DNA of 64,000 nucleotides from Allomyces macrogynus ATCC 38327. Taxonomy: Eukaryota; Blastocladiomycota; Blastocladiomycetes; Blastocladiales; Blastocladiaceae. The translations under genes and the position numbers were made by a program. Below, piece after piece: positions 35,941 to 48,367 of the stretch (the stretch's first letter is position 1; the number at the start of each line of letters is the position of its first letter). Location: positions 398,567-462,566 of the forward strand of contig GG745328.1 of the NCBI GenBank assembly GCA_000151295.1, written 5' to 3'. Below the pieces are notes generated by a model, which saw only the letters and a program-made list of their open reading frames with translations, was not told where the DNA came from and did no database searches.

Positions 35941-36254
35941 CTCATGTGCACGACAAACCTGTCTCCTCAGCTGGTGCTGTGGTTGCTGCAAGTGTGGGCG
36001 CAGGTGCAGTGGGTGTGGGGGAGGCCGTGGGTGCTGCTGAAGGTGGTGTGGGTGTGGGTGCTGTTTGATTGCTGGCATGTTTTGGGAGTTGGCATGGGTT
36101 TTGACCGTTTTGAATGTGCAGCGCGTTTTTTCTTAGACGTGTGCCGTGCTGAGTGCCCTGGGCGTGAAGACAATTCGAATCCATGACCTGTTTGTCTTGC
36201 TGTTGGTTCGGTTGTTGCCTGTCAGGAGAGAAAACGTTGGGGACTGCAGTTTGG

Positions 36255-36485
36255 TCCCACATTGAAGTGAACAGTCCCACTTTGGACCACTCTAATTCTG
36301 TTTTCATCCTTGGGCTGTCCCACTTTGGTTCATACTTTTCCCAAACGCCTGATACTTTCCCCACTTTGGAGCACATGTTTCCCAAATGGTGTGGCGCATC
36401 CCAAATTGATCTGATTAGTCCCAAATGATGCCTTCTGATCCCAGTTTGCATTTGGATCGTCCCACCTGTTTTCGAAAAATCCCAG
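36255..36485 (-). repeat. Right phased repeat array of the transposon (inverted)
   Basis: TCCC-motif starts: 36255, 36275, 36318, 36339, 36358, 36380, 36399, 36419, 36439, 36460 and 36480. The step is 19-22 bp, with one 43-bp step consistent with a lost copy. Orientation is opposite to the left array. Confidence 0.88.
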
Positions 36486-36499
36486 AATGGTTGAAGTAT

Positions 36500-37140
36500 A
36501 GGAGAGCGAGTGTCAGTCATTGAGTCGCCGCTTAGACTTTGACGCCATTGACATCGCATGCGCTCGTCCCCTCTACCACGCGTGGGGTGACGATGACGTT
36601 TGTGCTGTTCTCGCCATCTTCTTCGTTCTTCGCCCTCCAGTGCACTCACTTTCCGCCTCGCCTGCGGCCTGGCGTCTGTCATTGGTGCAGCTCGTCATGA
36701 GCCATATCGCATAGTCATCAACGTTGCTCGACCTGCATTTGAATAGCCAAGTTGATGAATGGGTCCGTCAGGATCACGACGCTTGTGAGCTGAACCTTGT
36801 TGGATGCGAAATGGTGTGTAATAATGCGGGGCGTGGCATATGGGCGGCTCAGCTACCCATCGCTGCGCATCCTCAACTTGCGCGCAACGTGGCTCGACGA
36901 TCGCGCAGCCAAGGGACTCGTCACTTGGGCCAAGGAATGAAATTCTCGTTGCGTGCGCAGTTGCAGCGTCTCTCACCCAGTCGTGCAAGGTCGAGTGTGG
37001 AGACTGGAGCTTACTGCCAACGTACTCTCGCCGCCCCTCACAAAACCATTGCAACCTGCGGGCCCACGAAGAGATTATGCCCTGAAGAACACATGCAATT
37101 TTCGAATGAGGGGCCTGCATGGTGTGACATGGAACCCAGC
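36500..37140 (+). pseudogene. F-box-like/LRR protein, copy 3, 3' part
   Basis: Near 36840-36950 one frame reads YPSLRILNLRATWLDDRAAK, then GLVTWAKE. It aligns with LRALDMSECGLDDHIVEGLLKWAQK at the end of family copy 1. The flanking codons are interrupted by stops. Its place just beyond the transposon's right array suggests it is the severed C-terminus of the gene whose start lies at about 33.0 kb. Confidence 0.45.
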
Positions 37141-37322
37141 TTGATGATTTGGAAGCGAAGGGAGGGCGATCTTTCATCCAAACCACTTTGGTTTACCATT
37201 TTTTAATTACATAGGTCGGTCCCCGTTCGTCCCTTTCCTCCCTCTCCTCTCATGGCATCAAATTGTCGCCGGATCTCCCTTGAAACGCCACTCTCTTTCG
37301 TCAACACCTCGGTCAGATCACC

Positions 37323-38151
37323 ATGACCACACCAAATCAAGTCGATTCAGCGCGGATCGTCCTCCTGGGCCCTTCGCAGGCCGGAAAAACGCAATTGATC
37401 AAGTATCTCTGCGAGCAAAAGCATTTCGATTGGCCTGCGGACTCGCCGCTGGTCGTCGGTGATGGTGTTGCGCCATGTACATCCAAGACGCAGTTGCACC
37501 GCACCCGCATCGATCCAACCTGCCTTCGATTCGCGCTCACTAAAAATGCTGGCATGCCCAAAACGCTCGACCACTGGGTCCAAAAGATTACGACTGACCC
37601 GAACAGGAACAGAGAAAACGATGTGCAAGCATTGGTGGATTTCTTTGAAGAAAGTGCCAACCATCAGGTGGGCCGCGGGTGGTCCATTGTTCCGCAGCCC
37701 AATGTCGTTCCTGCTGGTGGCACCTTCCCACCGCTGGTGCTCGAGATTATCGATACGGTCGGCGTCGACACGACGGCACGCGCAGGCCCGGAAAAGCGCG
37801 AACAGGAGATAATGGACGCGCTCGCGAAAGTCAAGGCGGTGGGTGGCATGGACGTCGCTGTTATTGTAATCCGGTACCTACAAGCTTGCCTGTCTGGTCC
37901 AGTTTTCTGGCACTCATCTCCAATGCTTTGAAATCCACAGCCATTCGACTCGCCTCACGAACGATCTTCTCGACTCCTTGGCGCTCCACCTTGAGCTCTT
38001 GCTGGCGAGCAGCACATCTTGTGCTGGTTTGATTGTCGTGCACTCGCATTACCTCCCGAATGTTGCTACGCATGTCAGCCGGCCGTACCTGGACCTGTCA
38101 AACCGGATCTCGCAGTTCAATACGTGGCTGAGCGCCCAGTTGTTTGGATGA
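37323..38151 (+). CDS. P-loop GTPase-like protein (AIG1/septin-like G domain)
   Basis: Two exons (37323-37873 and 37941-38151; 67-bp intron) code 253 residues up to a TGA. Walker A is IVLLGPSQAGKTQLI at residues 11-25. A DTVGVDTTAR segment (about residue 145) fits a G3/Walker B switch II site. A core strand MDVAVIVIR crosses the intron, and a C-terminal amphipathic helix follows. The pattern resembles TRAFAC GTPases such as AIG1/GIMAP, but no NKxD/TKxD is obvious, so GTP specificity is inferred. The same reading frame stays open past this TGA until 39390, so the real product may be longer. Confidence 0.6.
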
Positions 38152-39390
38152 CGCCTAACGGTGGAGCACGTTGCCATGAACAACAAGCTGCCGCTCCCGC
38201 GGAACGGATACCCAATTCTTGAAGCTTTCTCGTACCAACAGCTGCCGCTCCCGCGGAACGGATACCCAATTCTTGAAGCTTTCTCGTACCAACAGCTCAA
38301 CGTATTTCTGTCCGTGGTCCATGGCATGCTCCGTTATGACGCAGGTACGGTCGCTGATGCGCGAACTGTCATCAGTGGCCCTACCACGTTTGTGATGGCA
38401 GATGCAGATGCGAATCTTGAATCGCAACGGCTAGCTCACGCATCTGCCCGCGAAAACGTTGCAACAGCAGTTGATGAGGTCTATTCTTCTGGTTTGCAAG
38501 CCATTGAAGAGGATCTTGCTCCTGCGACTGATCTCGCCATTGCAGACCCGCGCATTCAGGAACTTCCAGTTGCTCTGGAAGCAATGAATCATGGCCCACA
38601 AGTGCGTCGTGCAGATCCTCTCTTTGTCTTCAAGGAGTACGGCCCATCGGGTCGCGGCCTACGGCTTTCCGAACAATGGTACATCGAGCTGTGGGCTGAG
38701 CCCGGCCAATGGCTTCCCGTGTGCGAGACCGAATCACCAGTTCCACAGTCGGTTCGCATGTGGTTTGATGGCCCAACCCCAAAAGCCCAAGCTGTGTCCA
38801 CAGTGCGGAACAAGCTTGTTGATTGGTTTTCCAGCCGTGTCGATGCAACCATGATGACCTGGGTCGTGCTCCCATCGCACGGTGGTGTCGCCTTCTTGTT
38901 CCACAATTGGGCATTCATGGCCGGCACAGGCACTGGCCAAGGTCAAGTGGAAGCGGAAATGGCCAGCCATTACCAACAAGAGCACTCACGGTTTGATATC
39001 GTCCCGCTTCCAACGTCTGCGCCCCACTCGTTCCGCCCGCCGACTCGGTTGGCTGGTCGGTCGTTGCATCTCGTCCAGGTGTGGGGGCGACAGATTTTGG
39101 ATGCTTCGATCCTCCCGCGCCTGTCGCCTTCTCAGACAAGTCGGCCCTGGGTCCTGGAGCCGCTGGACAGTGGCATGTACCGGCTCAAGTCGGGCATCGA
39201 GTTCCTCTGCGTGGGCCTCAGTCGGCAGCCCGAGACGACCATGGACCCGGAATCCTCAGCGCAGGTTTGGGTCCTGCTCATGAAGCAGCCCGACCAAGTC
39301 GCGTTCATGCTGGCCGGGCCCGTTATTTCGCTGCATCAGTTTGTCGATGGAGCGCTCACCAACTCGCCACGGTTTTTGACGGCCCGATGA
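38152..39390 (+). CDS. Continuation of the GTPase frame beyond TGA; unknown domain
   Basis: The frame is the same as the preceding exon, separated from it by a single TGA (38149-38151), and runs open to a stop at 39388-39390. It could be the second half of the same protein (nonsense mutation, sequence error or readthrough) or a separate gene starting at an internal Met such as 38176. I tested GT-AG combinations around the stop and found none that keeps frame. It contains an exact in-frame tandem duplication (38186-38293). The rest (WYIELWAEPGQWLPVCE, MWFDGPTPKAQ, HGGVAFLFHNWAFM) matches nothing I know. Confidence 0.5.
   Translation, partial: RLTVEHVAMNNKLPLPRNGYPILEAFSYQQLPLPRNGYPILEAFSYQQLNVFLSVVHGMLRYDAGTVADARTVISGPTTFVMADADANLESQRLAHASARENVATAVDEVYSSGLQAIEEDLAPATDLAIADPRIQELPVALEAMNHGPQVRRADPLFVFKEYGPSGRGLRLSEQWYIELWAEPGQWLPVCETESPVPQSVRMWFDGPTPKAQAVSTVRNKLVDWFSSRVDATMMTWVVLPSHGGVAFLFHNWAFMAGTGTGQGQVEAEMASHYQQEHSRFDIVPLPTSAPHSFRPPTRLAGRSLHLVQVWGRQILDASILPRLSPSQTSRPWVLEPLDSGMYRLKSGIEFLCVGLSRQPETTMDPESSAQVWVLLMKQPDQVAFMLAGPVISLHQFVDGALTNSPRFLTAR
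38186..38293 (+). repeat. Exact 54-bp tandem duplication
   Basis: 38186-38239 and 38240-38293 are identical and in frame. Each adds 18 residues beginning LPLPRNGYPILEAFS. The complete identity points to a very recent event or a collapse/duplication artefact. Confidence 0.95.
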
Positions 39391-39720
39391 CGAAATGGAG
39401 TGGACGAGTCAGTGCGGTTTCCGGTTGTGCTTTCAATTGATTCCGGCCGAGTAAATAACAAGCATTGCATCTTTATTGGAACCCGCTTGAAATCATGTTC
39501 GAATAGGTCTTCATTCCTTTCTCGAAATTTGCCGTGGTGCGCAAACCATGCTGTTGCGGCTGTTGTCGAATCGGTTCCATAACCAGAAAACACTTGGGGC
39601 ATTCAAAATGCAACATAGATTCCATTCATTTACAGAGCAGCTTCGCAAATATCCAAGATGCAACACGTGCAAAAGTGTTGACTGGTGGAACCGTCCGATC
39701 CGAACAGCACCCAGCTGCAT
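39391..39720. other. Short convergent intergenic region
   Basis: 330 bp between two convergent stop codons. Relatively AT-rich, with no gene seen. Confidence 0.5.
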
Positions 39721-41117
39721 CTAGTCCTGCTTCTCGAAAATGCGGTTCATTTCCTGCACCAGCAAGTCGAGGTTCATGTTCGTGATGATCTTGACGTTGG
39801 CCGGGTACTTGTTCTTCGTCACGTCCGCAAACGGATACCACTCGAGGCACAGCATCCCGCGCGAATGCCGCCCGGCCAACTCAATCTCGGCATGGCACGT
39901 GAACGAGCGCGTCACGGCCTCGGGGATCGTGACCGGGAACGTGGCTGCCGTGTCGCACAGCAGCATGTACGCCTGGCCGCCCGCCCGGACCTGCGGCGCG
40001 TAAATGTCGTGCCGCGGAGGCTCTGCTAGCTGCGCGACCATGTCCGAAGGACCGGCCGACACGGTCGACTGAGCGCGGTAGAGCTGGGCGAGCGTCGAGG
40101 TGATGCGCTGCAGGAACTTGGCCCACACGTTGGTCTCGGCGTGCGCGATGATCGCGTCGAGCTGTGTCCATTCAAATGCCGTTTCCATGGTCAGTTCCCA
40201 TGGCGACAGGACGAGTTTCGGGTGGTCGGCCGTCGAGTGCTTGGTGGACGACGTGAAGACGACGTGGGCGGCTTCGGGATCGCACTGTCAAGAGGAAATG
40301 TGTAGTTTGAAGTCAGCATCCGCTTCGAGTGTCGGGAAAAGGGGGTGGATAAGGAAGCGCTGGCGGCGTACGTAGAAGTTGAACTCGGCTGATAGAAGGT
40401 TCCAGGTCACGATGGCAACGTCAGCAAGCGCGTCGCAATTTGCGGTGGAAAACCAACACCACGTACCCGTCCGGTTTGCGTTCCCCTTGGCCAAAATCGC
40501 CCCACCCATGATGAACACTTGGTCGACGTATGTCAGGAACTTTGGGTCGAGCCGAATCGCCATGGCCACGTTTGTCAGTGGCCCGAGCGCAATCAGCGTG
40601 ATCCCCGGGTTGGCCTTGGCGAGCCGCACGAGCGCCGACGCAGCGTGCTCGTCCATGATTTGAATCTGCGCCATCTCGTCGGCGAGCTCGGCCTCATACA
40701 GGTGCCGGCACCCGCCAAACCCGTCTGAGCCCATGCCGTCCCACAGTTCCTTGAAGTAGTCTTCTTGCTGAATCAGCGGGCCGGCGGCGCCCGGGTAAAT
40801 GGGGATGTGGCCGTAGCGTTTGTGGTCAATCGCGAGCAGCGTGCGAACGTTGGCGGTGCATTGTGCAAGGGCGGCGTTGCCGTCGACGGTCGTAATGGCC
40901 TGTCGAGAAGCGGGAGAGCGTGGGTAATTTGTGCCTTCAAATGGCGAAAAGTATCACCGGGGCCGGCAGCGGGGGTCGTAATTACCTGGAGGTCGCAGTT
41001 GTCGGAGCGGAGAATGGAAAGAATGGCGACGGCATCGTCGACGCCAGCGTCCGTGTCGATGATGACCTTGCGCTTCGTGCCGGCCCTCGCAGCGTGATCA
41101 TTGGGAATGTCGGACAT
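39721..41117 (-). CDS. Inosine-uridine-preferring nucleoside hydrolase
   Basis: Four exons: 41117-40986, 40899-40467, 40388-40372 and 40284-39721, coding 381 residues. The Ca-binding N-terminal motif is KVIIDTDAGVDDAVAIL. TVDGNAALAQ, ALGPLTNVAMAIRLDPKF and QVFIMGGAILAKGNANRT follow. A 17-nt exon adds AEFNFY and leads into CDPEAAHVVF. The C-terminal part continues to MNRIFEKQD. The order and motifs are those of the IUNH family, which cleaves the N-glycosidic bond of nucleosides to base plus ribose in purine/pyrimidine salvage. The upstream region is shared divergently with Dim1. Confidence 0.92.
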
Positions 41118-43077
<1,960 letters not shown>

Positions 43078-43096
43078 ACCCGACCCTAATTCGCAC

Positions 43097-43120
43097 TTTT
43101 TTTTTTTTTTTTTTTTTTTT
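43097..43120. repeat. Poly-T tract
   Basis: About 24 T residues, 20 bp after the Dim1 stop codon. It could reflect an old retro-insertion tail, a terminator-like tract or simple slippage. Confidence 0.85.
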
Positions 43121-43491
43121 GGTCGTTTGGATGTGAATATCGCTTGCTGCCCTGTATTTATTATTTCTGTCCCTGCGCCGCTGAATGCAAACACGATGCA
43201 AGCAACATCGGTGATTATTCATATTGACAATATCTGTCCCATTTCTCCGTCCCGGGTCCCGTTGATGTTCCCGCAACTCGACCAGAAACAACAGCGCGCC
43301 ATGGCGCATCCACTCGCGCACGCACCGGCCCATCGACCCCGCCCGGTGGGCAATCTAGTCAAGGCCCGGTCCGCGAGGGTGTGAAAGAAACCAGGAAACA
43401 CGATGAAGACGAAAAACGAAACTGAACACAACCGGAAGCCGCGTATTCTCGACACAACAGTCTCCTCTCCCCACTCAATCTCCAACGCGGC
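43121..43491. other. Convergent intergenic region
   Basis: 3' flanks of Dim1 and the Rex1-like gene; no gene seen. Confidence 0.5.
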
Positions 43492-46438
43492 TCAGTCCTT
43501 GATCGCGACAAGCGCACACCCGACTTTGGCCGCCGCGACAATCCGCACCAGCGCCGCCTGCTGCTCGTCGGTCCACGCGCCCGCCTGCTTGCCGCGTACG
43601 CGTTCCTGCTGCACGTGCCCGACCGGCGCCGTGTCGTTGTTGGCCGAAAACACGACCATCACACTGCCGGAGGGCATCGCGTCCCAGATCGCACGGACGC
43701 GGTCGGCAACGCGTTGCGTCGCTGCGCCAATGTCGAGCGCCGACGGGGTCGTTGGGCGCACGGGCGAGGCCGGTGCCGGGAACGCTGGTGCGGTGGCCGG
43801 GATCACAGGCCGTACGGGACGCGGAGGGAGGCCCGGCGGGGCGCGGATCGTGACGACTTTCTTGGGCGGGGATGTCGAGGAAGAATTCGGCGGCAGTGAG
43901 GCCGAGATGGGGACAGCCGGTGGTGCGGTCGGTGGTGGGGAGAGGGCGATGGCAGGCGGCGACGGCGGCGAGGTCGAGAACCCGGTGAACGCGTCCACGG
44001 CGTCGTCAAACTCGAACTGCAGCGGGCCCTCTTCCTCAACGGCGACCGGTGGCGGCGAAGCGGGGGCCACGACAGCCATAGGCTCCGGCGAAATCGCCTG
44101 CCGTGGCGACGGCGGCATCGCGCTCATCGCCGGCGAGAAACTCGAGTAATACCGCTCGATATCGCGCAACCGCGCAAACACGAAATCCGTTGACCCTTCT
44201 TGCAGCGCATGCTGCACGCTGCTCACAACCTGGTCGTCCGTATGCGCGATCAAGTGCACATCCGCTGTCATCCCTTCGCGCATGCACATGCGGTGCGTAT
44301 CGACCCACGCCGACCGCCGCGGCCGCGTGCTCGACCGCAGTCTCTGCATGAGCGGTTCCGAATCAGGCTGCGGCTGGCCATATTCGGGCCCGCGCGTGAG
44401 TTTCAGCTTGACCAGGTCCATGCACGCGAGCGCGTCCTCGATACTGTCGTGGCCCAGCTGGTCCGGGTTCGCCTGGATCTGCCGTTTGAGGAAGGAGTCG
44501 GCGAGTTTGGACAGCTTGGGCTTGTTGTAGGCGCCCGCCGGGTTCGAGTAGCACACGGCCGTGTCGATGATGAACGGGTGCGTCAGGCGTAGCGCGTTGA
44601 GGTCATTTTCGAGACTGGGACGCGATGGCGAGCAAGTGAGCGAGGGCAATGAGAGTCATAACGCTCGAATGACCGGAGTAAACGCACCTGTGCCCGACCA
44701 AAATTGTCTGGCCGTCAATCAGCTGAAGTAATCGCGCCTGCACGTCCTCGACCCGTGTCGTCACGTCGAGCATGTGCTTGGCCGTGATTCCCGAGTACCG
44801 CGTATTGTAGTCGAGAATCGGGTCGTCAGGCAGCACAAACTCGTCCATGACGGTCGTGCCGGACTCGTCCACGAGCGAAATGCGCGTCAGCTCGAGCCCG
44901 TGCTGCGTGTAGCACATTTCGCAATCCATGGCGAGGAGCTTGCGAGCGGTCTGGTCCGGGACAGTGCCGGGCATGACCGAGGTCGCGACCCATCGCGGCG
45001 GGAGTGGGTCGTTGAGAAGCCGGTGCACCGGGTGCAGCGGGTACTGGTGCGCGACGAGGTCGTCGCGCGTCAGGAGCAGGTTGGTCACGGGGAATCCGCC
45101 TGATTTCGCGATGCTGTCGATGGCTGCGTGTGACCACGTTCAAGTCAGCCGAGTAGTTCAAAATCGGGAAGGAAGGGAGAGCAAACTACGCACTCGCCTG
45201 CTTGCGCTTCTGTCGCATTTTCCGCTCCTGCGCGGTGAACGGGACCATGATCAGCGAGGCCAGCGGCGACGTGAGTCGGTTGCGGTCGCCCGGGCCCTTG
45301 ACGGGCAGAATGTACGGGAAAATGTCGCTCAGCGCCGCGGCTGCTGGTTCCAGCTGGTCCGGTGCCGGGCGCTGCACGTGGCTTATGGAAGACGGCGACG
45401 CAGGCAAGAGCAGGCCCGACACGTCCTTGGATATCTGGAACGGGCACGCTGCGGCCGGGTCGGTGCGCTCGATGTTTTTGACGAGCAGCGTAGGGTCGAG
45501 GCCGGGCACGTTGACGGCAACGACTTTGGAGATGTAGGCGCGATTCTAGTCCGAGTGTCGCGTCAGCACCTTGCACCACGCTATCGAGACGCGAGAGCAA
45601 GAGAAATGCGTGCCTGGACCATGGCGTATCGCGGATTGGTCCCGTCTTCGTGAAGGCACCACAAAACTAAGAAAGAGCAAGCTTGTCAGCATGCATCGGC
45701 CACGAAGCGGCGAAACGGAGCAACCGCGGACAGCGCATACTTAGGTCACGAATGTCCCCAACGCTGAGCGGCTTTTTCAACTCTGGCAAATTATACTTGA
45801 TCGAAGGCTAGAAGAGGAACCCCTTGGTGAGCAAAGCCATCCAGACATCCGCACAGCGAAGCAAGGAGCACGCACCCGCGTCGCCGGCGCCTTTTTCAAC
45901 GTAATAAACGGGCTCGGGCTCGGCACCGACTTGGCCAACGTCGCCGTGGCCGCTGGCGAATGCGTCGCCGACTCGGTCGGCGGCGTGAACGCGGCCCAGA
46001 GCGCAACCGGGTTGGGTGCGGATGCCGACACAGGCGACGAACCGGGTGTCGGCGACTTGGCGCGGCGCGGTGAGCGGCGACGGCGATGCTGCTTTTGCGA
46101 CTGGTCGCGCTCCGGGGTTGCGGGAGCGCTCGCAATGGCCAGAGTCGAGAGGTCCGGGCTGGGCACGGCGGTCGGCAAAGACGCCGACGTCAGGAGCAGC
46201 GGAGGGATCGGAATGGGTGCGCTCAGCACCGCGGTGGCTGCGGCGACGGCGCGTAGCGGGGAAGTCGCATCTGGTGGGTCCAAGGAGGGTGAGGAATGTG
46301 CTGGTTCGTCGTGACGACAATGTTCCGCGCCGAAATACCTTGCTTTTTCTTGCCGGAGCGATTCTTTTCGCCCTCGGCGTGCAGCGAGTCGGAGCGGACA
46401 CGTTTACGAGCCGCCTTTTTTCTGTTATTGGCGGCCAT
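43492..46438 (-). CDS. REX1: DEDDh RNA exonuclease, Rex1/REXO1 type
   Basis: Exons from the start: 46438 to about 46300 (basic MAANNRKKAARKRVRS), about 46283-45876, 45807-45741, 45666-45620, 45545-45194, 45123-44688 and 44614-43492. The first junction is unresolved. The exonuclease domain has LLAMDCEMCYT (DEDD D and E), ILVGHSLENDL spanning an intron, and LGHDSIEDALACMDLV. Upstream are LKKPLSVGDIRDL, LHEDGTNPRYAM and NRAYISKVVAVNVPGLDP, which are seen in Rex1-type proteins. A Pro-rich linker precedes the C-terminus. Rex1 trims 3' ends of 5S rRNA, tRNAs and other small RNAs in the nucleus. Rex1 versus REXO1 is not separable here. Confidence 0.85.
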
Positions 46439-47414
46439 GGCTTGCAGAGAGGTTGAGCGAGAACCAGAGCGAGAAATGGGCTTTACTCGGTTCGGTATTG
46501 CAGCATAGTTTTCGAAAACGACTACCAGACGCAGGAGCGATTGACGATCAGACCTCGTCGTCCCATTCTCGTTCTCATTTCGCAAATCTGGCCCATATTG
46601 CGTGCTGTGCATGGACCAGTCGCAAGGGAACTGTAACACGGTCGCTCACTTGCCACGACGTCCATATGAGCGCCACCACACACCTGCAGCTCAGCGTCAG
46701 GATGGCCACCGCTGGATGCAACGACCGAGAAGAACGTGATGTTGGATGATTGTTGGTCGTTGCGCACACAACGCTGCGGAAACGGCGGAAATGGACGTCG
46801 TTGGTTGGAAAACGGCAAGCTGTCGCGGCACAAGTACAACACGGCAATCAGCTCGACTACGAATTGCGTGACTTGGTGCAATCCACGCGCGCAAGCTCGG
46901 AAGACAGTGTCGTGGAGGTTGGTCAAGTACTTGCAGGCTCTTTCGACGAAATCGTTGGTCGTGCTGGGTCGTGCTCGATTTTTGAACGGTCGACGTTGCT
47001 GAACAGACTCGACATCCTGGCCAAACCACACGGGCACGTGACTTGGATCAAGTGCCAATTTTTTTTGCGTTCTCGGCTCGGCCTCTTTCTCATTGGCCTC
47101 ACGATCTACGCATCAAAAGAGCTCTCCTTCACGCGCCGGGACACGGCCACGCTGTTCCTGACCTACCCCTGCAACTATTACGCGTCGTGGTCGCCCTTGG
47201 ACGGTAGGAAAACTACCGAGCCTTGATCATGGTTAGTTACCTACTTTGCGGCACAAGAAGTATTGAATCACGTCGGAAATCTGACTCTGTGTCGTCTTGC
47301 TCGCGCTAGGGAAACGATATCAGCAAACCAGGCACGCTGCCGCTGGCTGGCGGCCCACCGCAAGTGGTCACGGTGGTTGCAGGCCCATCTTCCTCAACTT
47401 CACGCACCGACGCG
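46439..47414. other. Region with no confident gene
   Basis: Two long overlapping open frames exist, 46750-47226 (+) and 46522-47058 (-), neither with recognisable motifs. The plus frame has a hydrophobic stretch (LGLFLIGLTIYA). It could hold one small unknown gene, or only the divergent promoters. Confidence 0.35.
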
Positions 47415-48367
47415 ATGGCTGGACCGCCGCAACGTCCAAAGCCCCATGCCTCTCCACCCGGTCGCGCGGCCGGCACGTCGACGCCCACACCGTCCGAGGT
47501 CGCGGCAGCTGTCCGAGCCGCGCCACCCACGGCACACGCGTCCGACCCGTCCTGGTTCCGCGACCTGTGCGATTTGCCACCTGTCCTGCCGCTCGATGCC
47601 TCGATTGCGCGCCCAACGACGCCCTCGTCCGAACCGCTCGTCGACGACGCGTCGACCTCGACAGGCGATCTCGCCGCCGCGTCACCCGAGGGCGGCTCAT
47701 GGGTTGCTCTCTTTGCTGGCCGTCCGGTGCCACCGCCACAGGGATCGCGCACATCAACGCCTCGCGTATCGCCATCCGGCTCGCTCGGGTCCGTAGTCAC
47801 GGCCGCCAACTCGTCGCCGCCCATATCTGGTGCGAAGAGTAAACGGCGGTCGGGACCCGCGATTGATTCGGCACCATCGGCTGCTTTAGCGACGGGGTGG
47901 GAAGGGTACGCAGCGGCTCAGGCGACCGTTTTGTCCAAGCGGCAGGTATGACGACCCGCGGCCTGTTTCCGGCTTAGCAATGACACGCACTGACCCTGCA
48001 ACCGCTTCAACTGCATCATCAAAGACCAACCTCATCACCAAGATCACAGAGGCGCACGAACTGGTTGATTCGGTCACCGATTTGTGCTTGGGACGCGCCA
48101 AGCTCGCCCACCGCTTGGAGAGTGGGTTGGACCAAGGTATGCTCCATCCTCTCGGACATAGTCCCACACCGGCACTAACCCAAGTCCACGAATGTAGTTC
48201 ACGGTCTCCAAACGAGCGTACTCGACTTGGAGACCCAGTTTACCCGGCTTCTCGACTTGACGGCAGAGCTGTTGGGCGAGGGCGAGGTCGAGTATTTGCG
48301 GCGCGACGATGACCACCTTCGCCATGATCCGGCAAGCACGGCTCATGCAAGGAATGGTGCGGCCTGA
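47415..48367 (+). CDS. Small coiled-coil protein with disordered N-terminus, unknown
   Basis: Three exons (47415-47945, 48025-48136, 48198-48367) read in frame for 270 residues. The first 170 are Pro/Ser/Ala-rich and probably disordered, with one hydrophobic WFRDLCDLPPVLPL segment. The last 90 form a heptad-like helix (LITKITEAHELVDSVTDL, then VLDLETQFTRLLDLTAELL). An in-frame upstream ATG exists at 47364. The shape recalls small subunits of BLOC/BORC or kinetochore complexes, but no family motif is visible and I assign no function. Confidence 0.6.

Larger units (their letters stand above)
33688..36496 (+). mobile_element. DDE transposon with phased ~20-bp subterminal repeat arrays
   Basis: A roughly 2.8-kb element. 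The left end is an array of at least 16 copies of a short motif, most often GTGGGA or TTGGGA, spaced 19-24 bp apart (mostly 20-21; 33701-34015). The right end carries the complementary TCCCAC/TCCCAA motif in at least ten copies at the same spacing (36255-36485). The two arrays are inverted relative to each other: TGGTCCAAAGTGGGACTG at 33981-33998 is matched exactly, reverse-complemented, at 36272-36289. The transposase remnant lies between them. The proposed ends are a guess from a TA dinucleotide on each side and a shared TTCA terminus. It sits within an F-box/LRR gene. Confidence 0.75.

Noticed and set aside
38139..38190. A 46-bp intron removing the TGA at 38149
   Set aside because: Candidate GT donors are all in one phase and no AG in range restores the frame.
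39721..40188. Separate gene of unknown function
   Set aside because: It first looked independent, but the CDPEAAHVVF segment upstream shows it is the last exon of the nucleoside hydrolase.
43097..43120. Poly-T as an RNA polymerase III terminator
   Set aside because: No A/B box or plausible small RNA lies upstream; the neighbour is a protein-coding gene.
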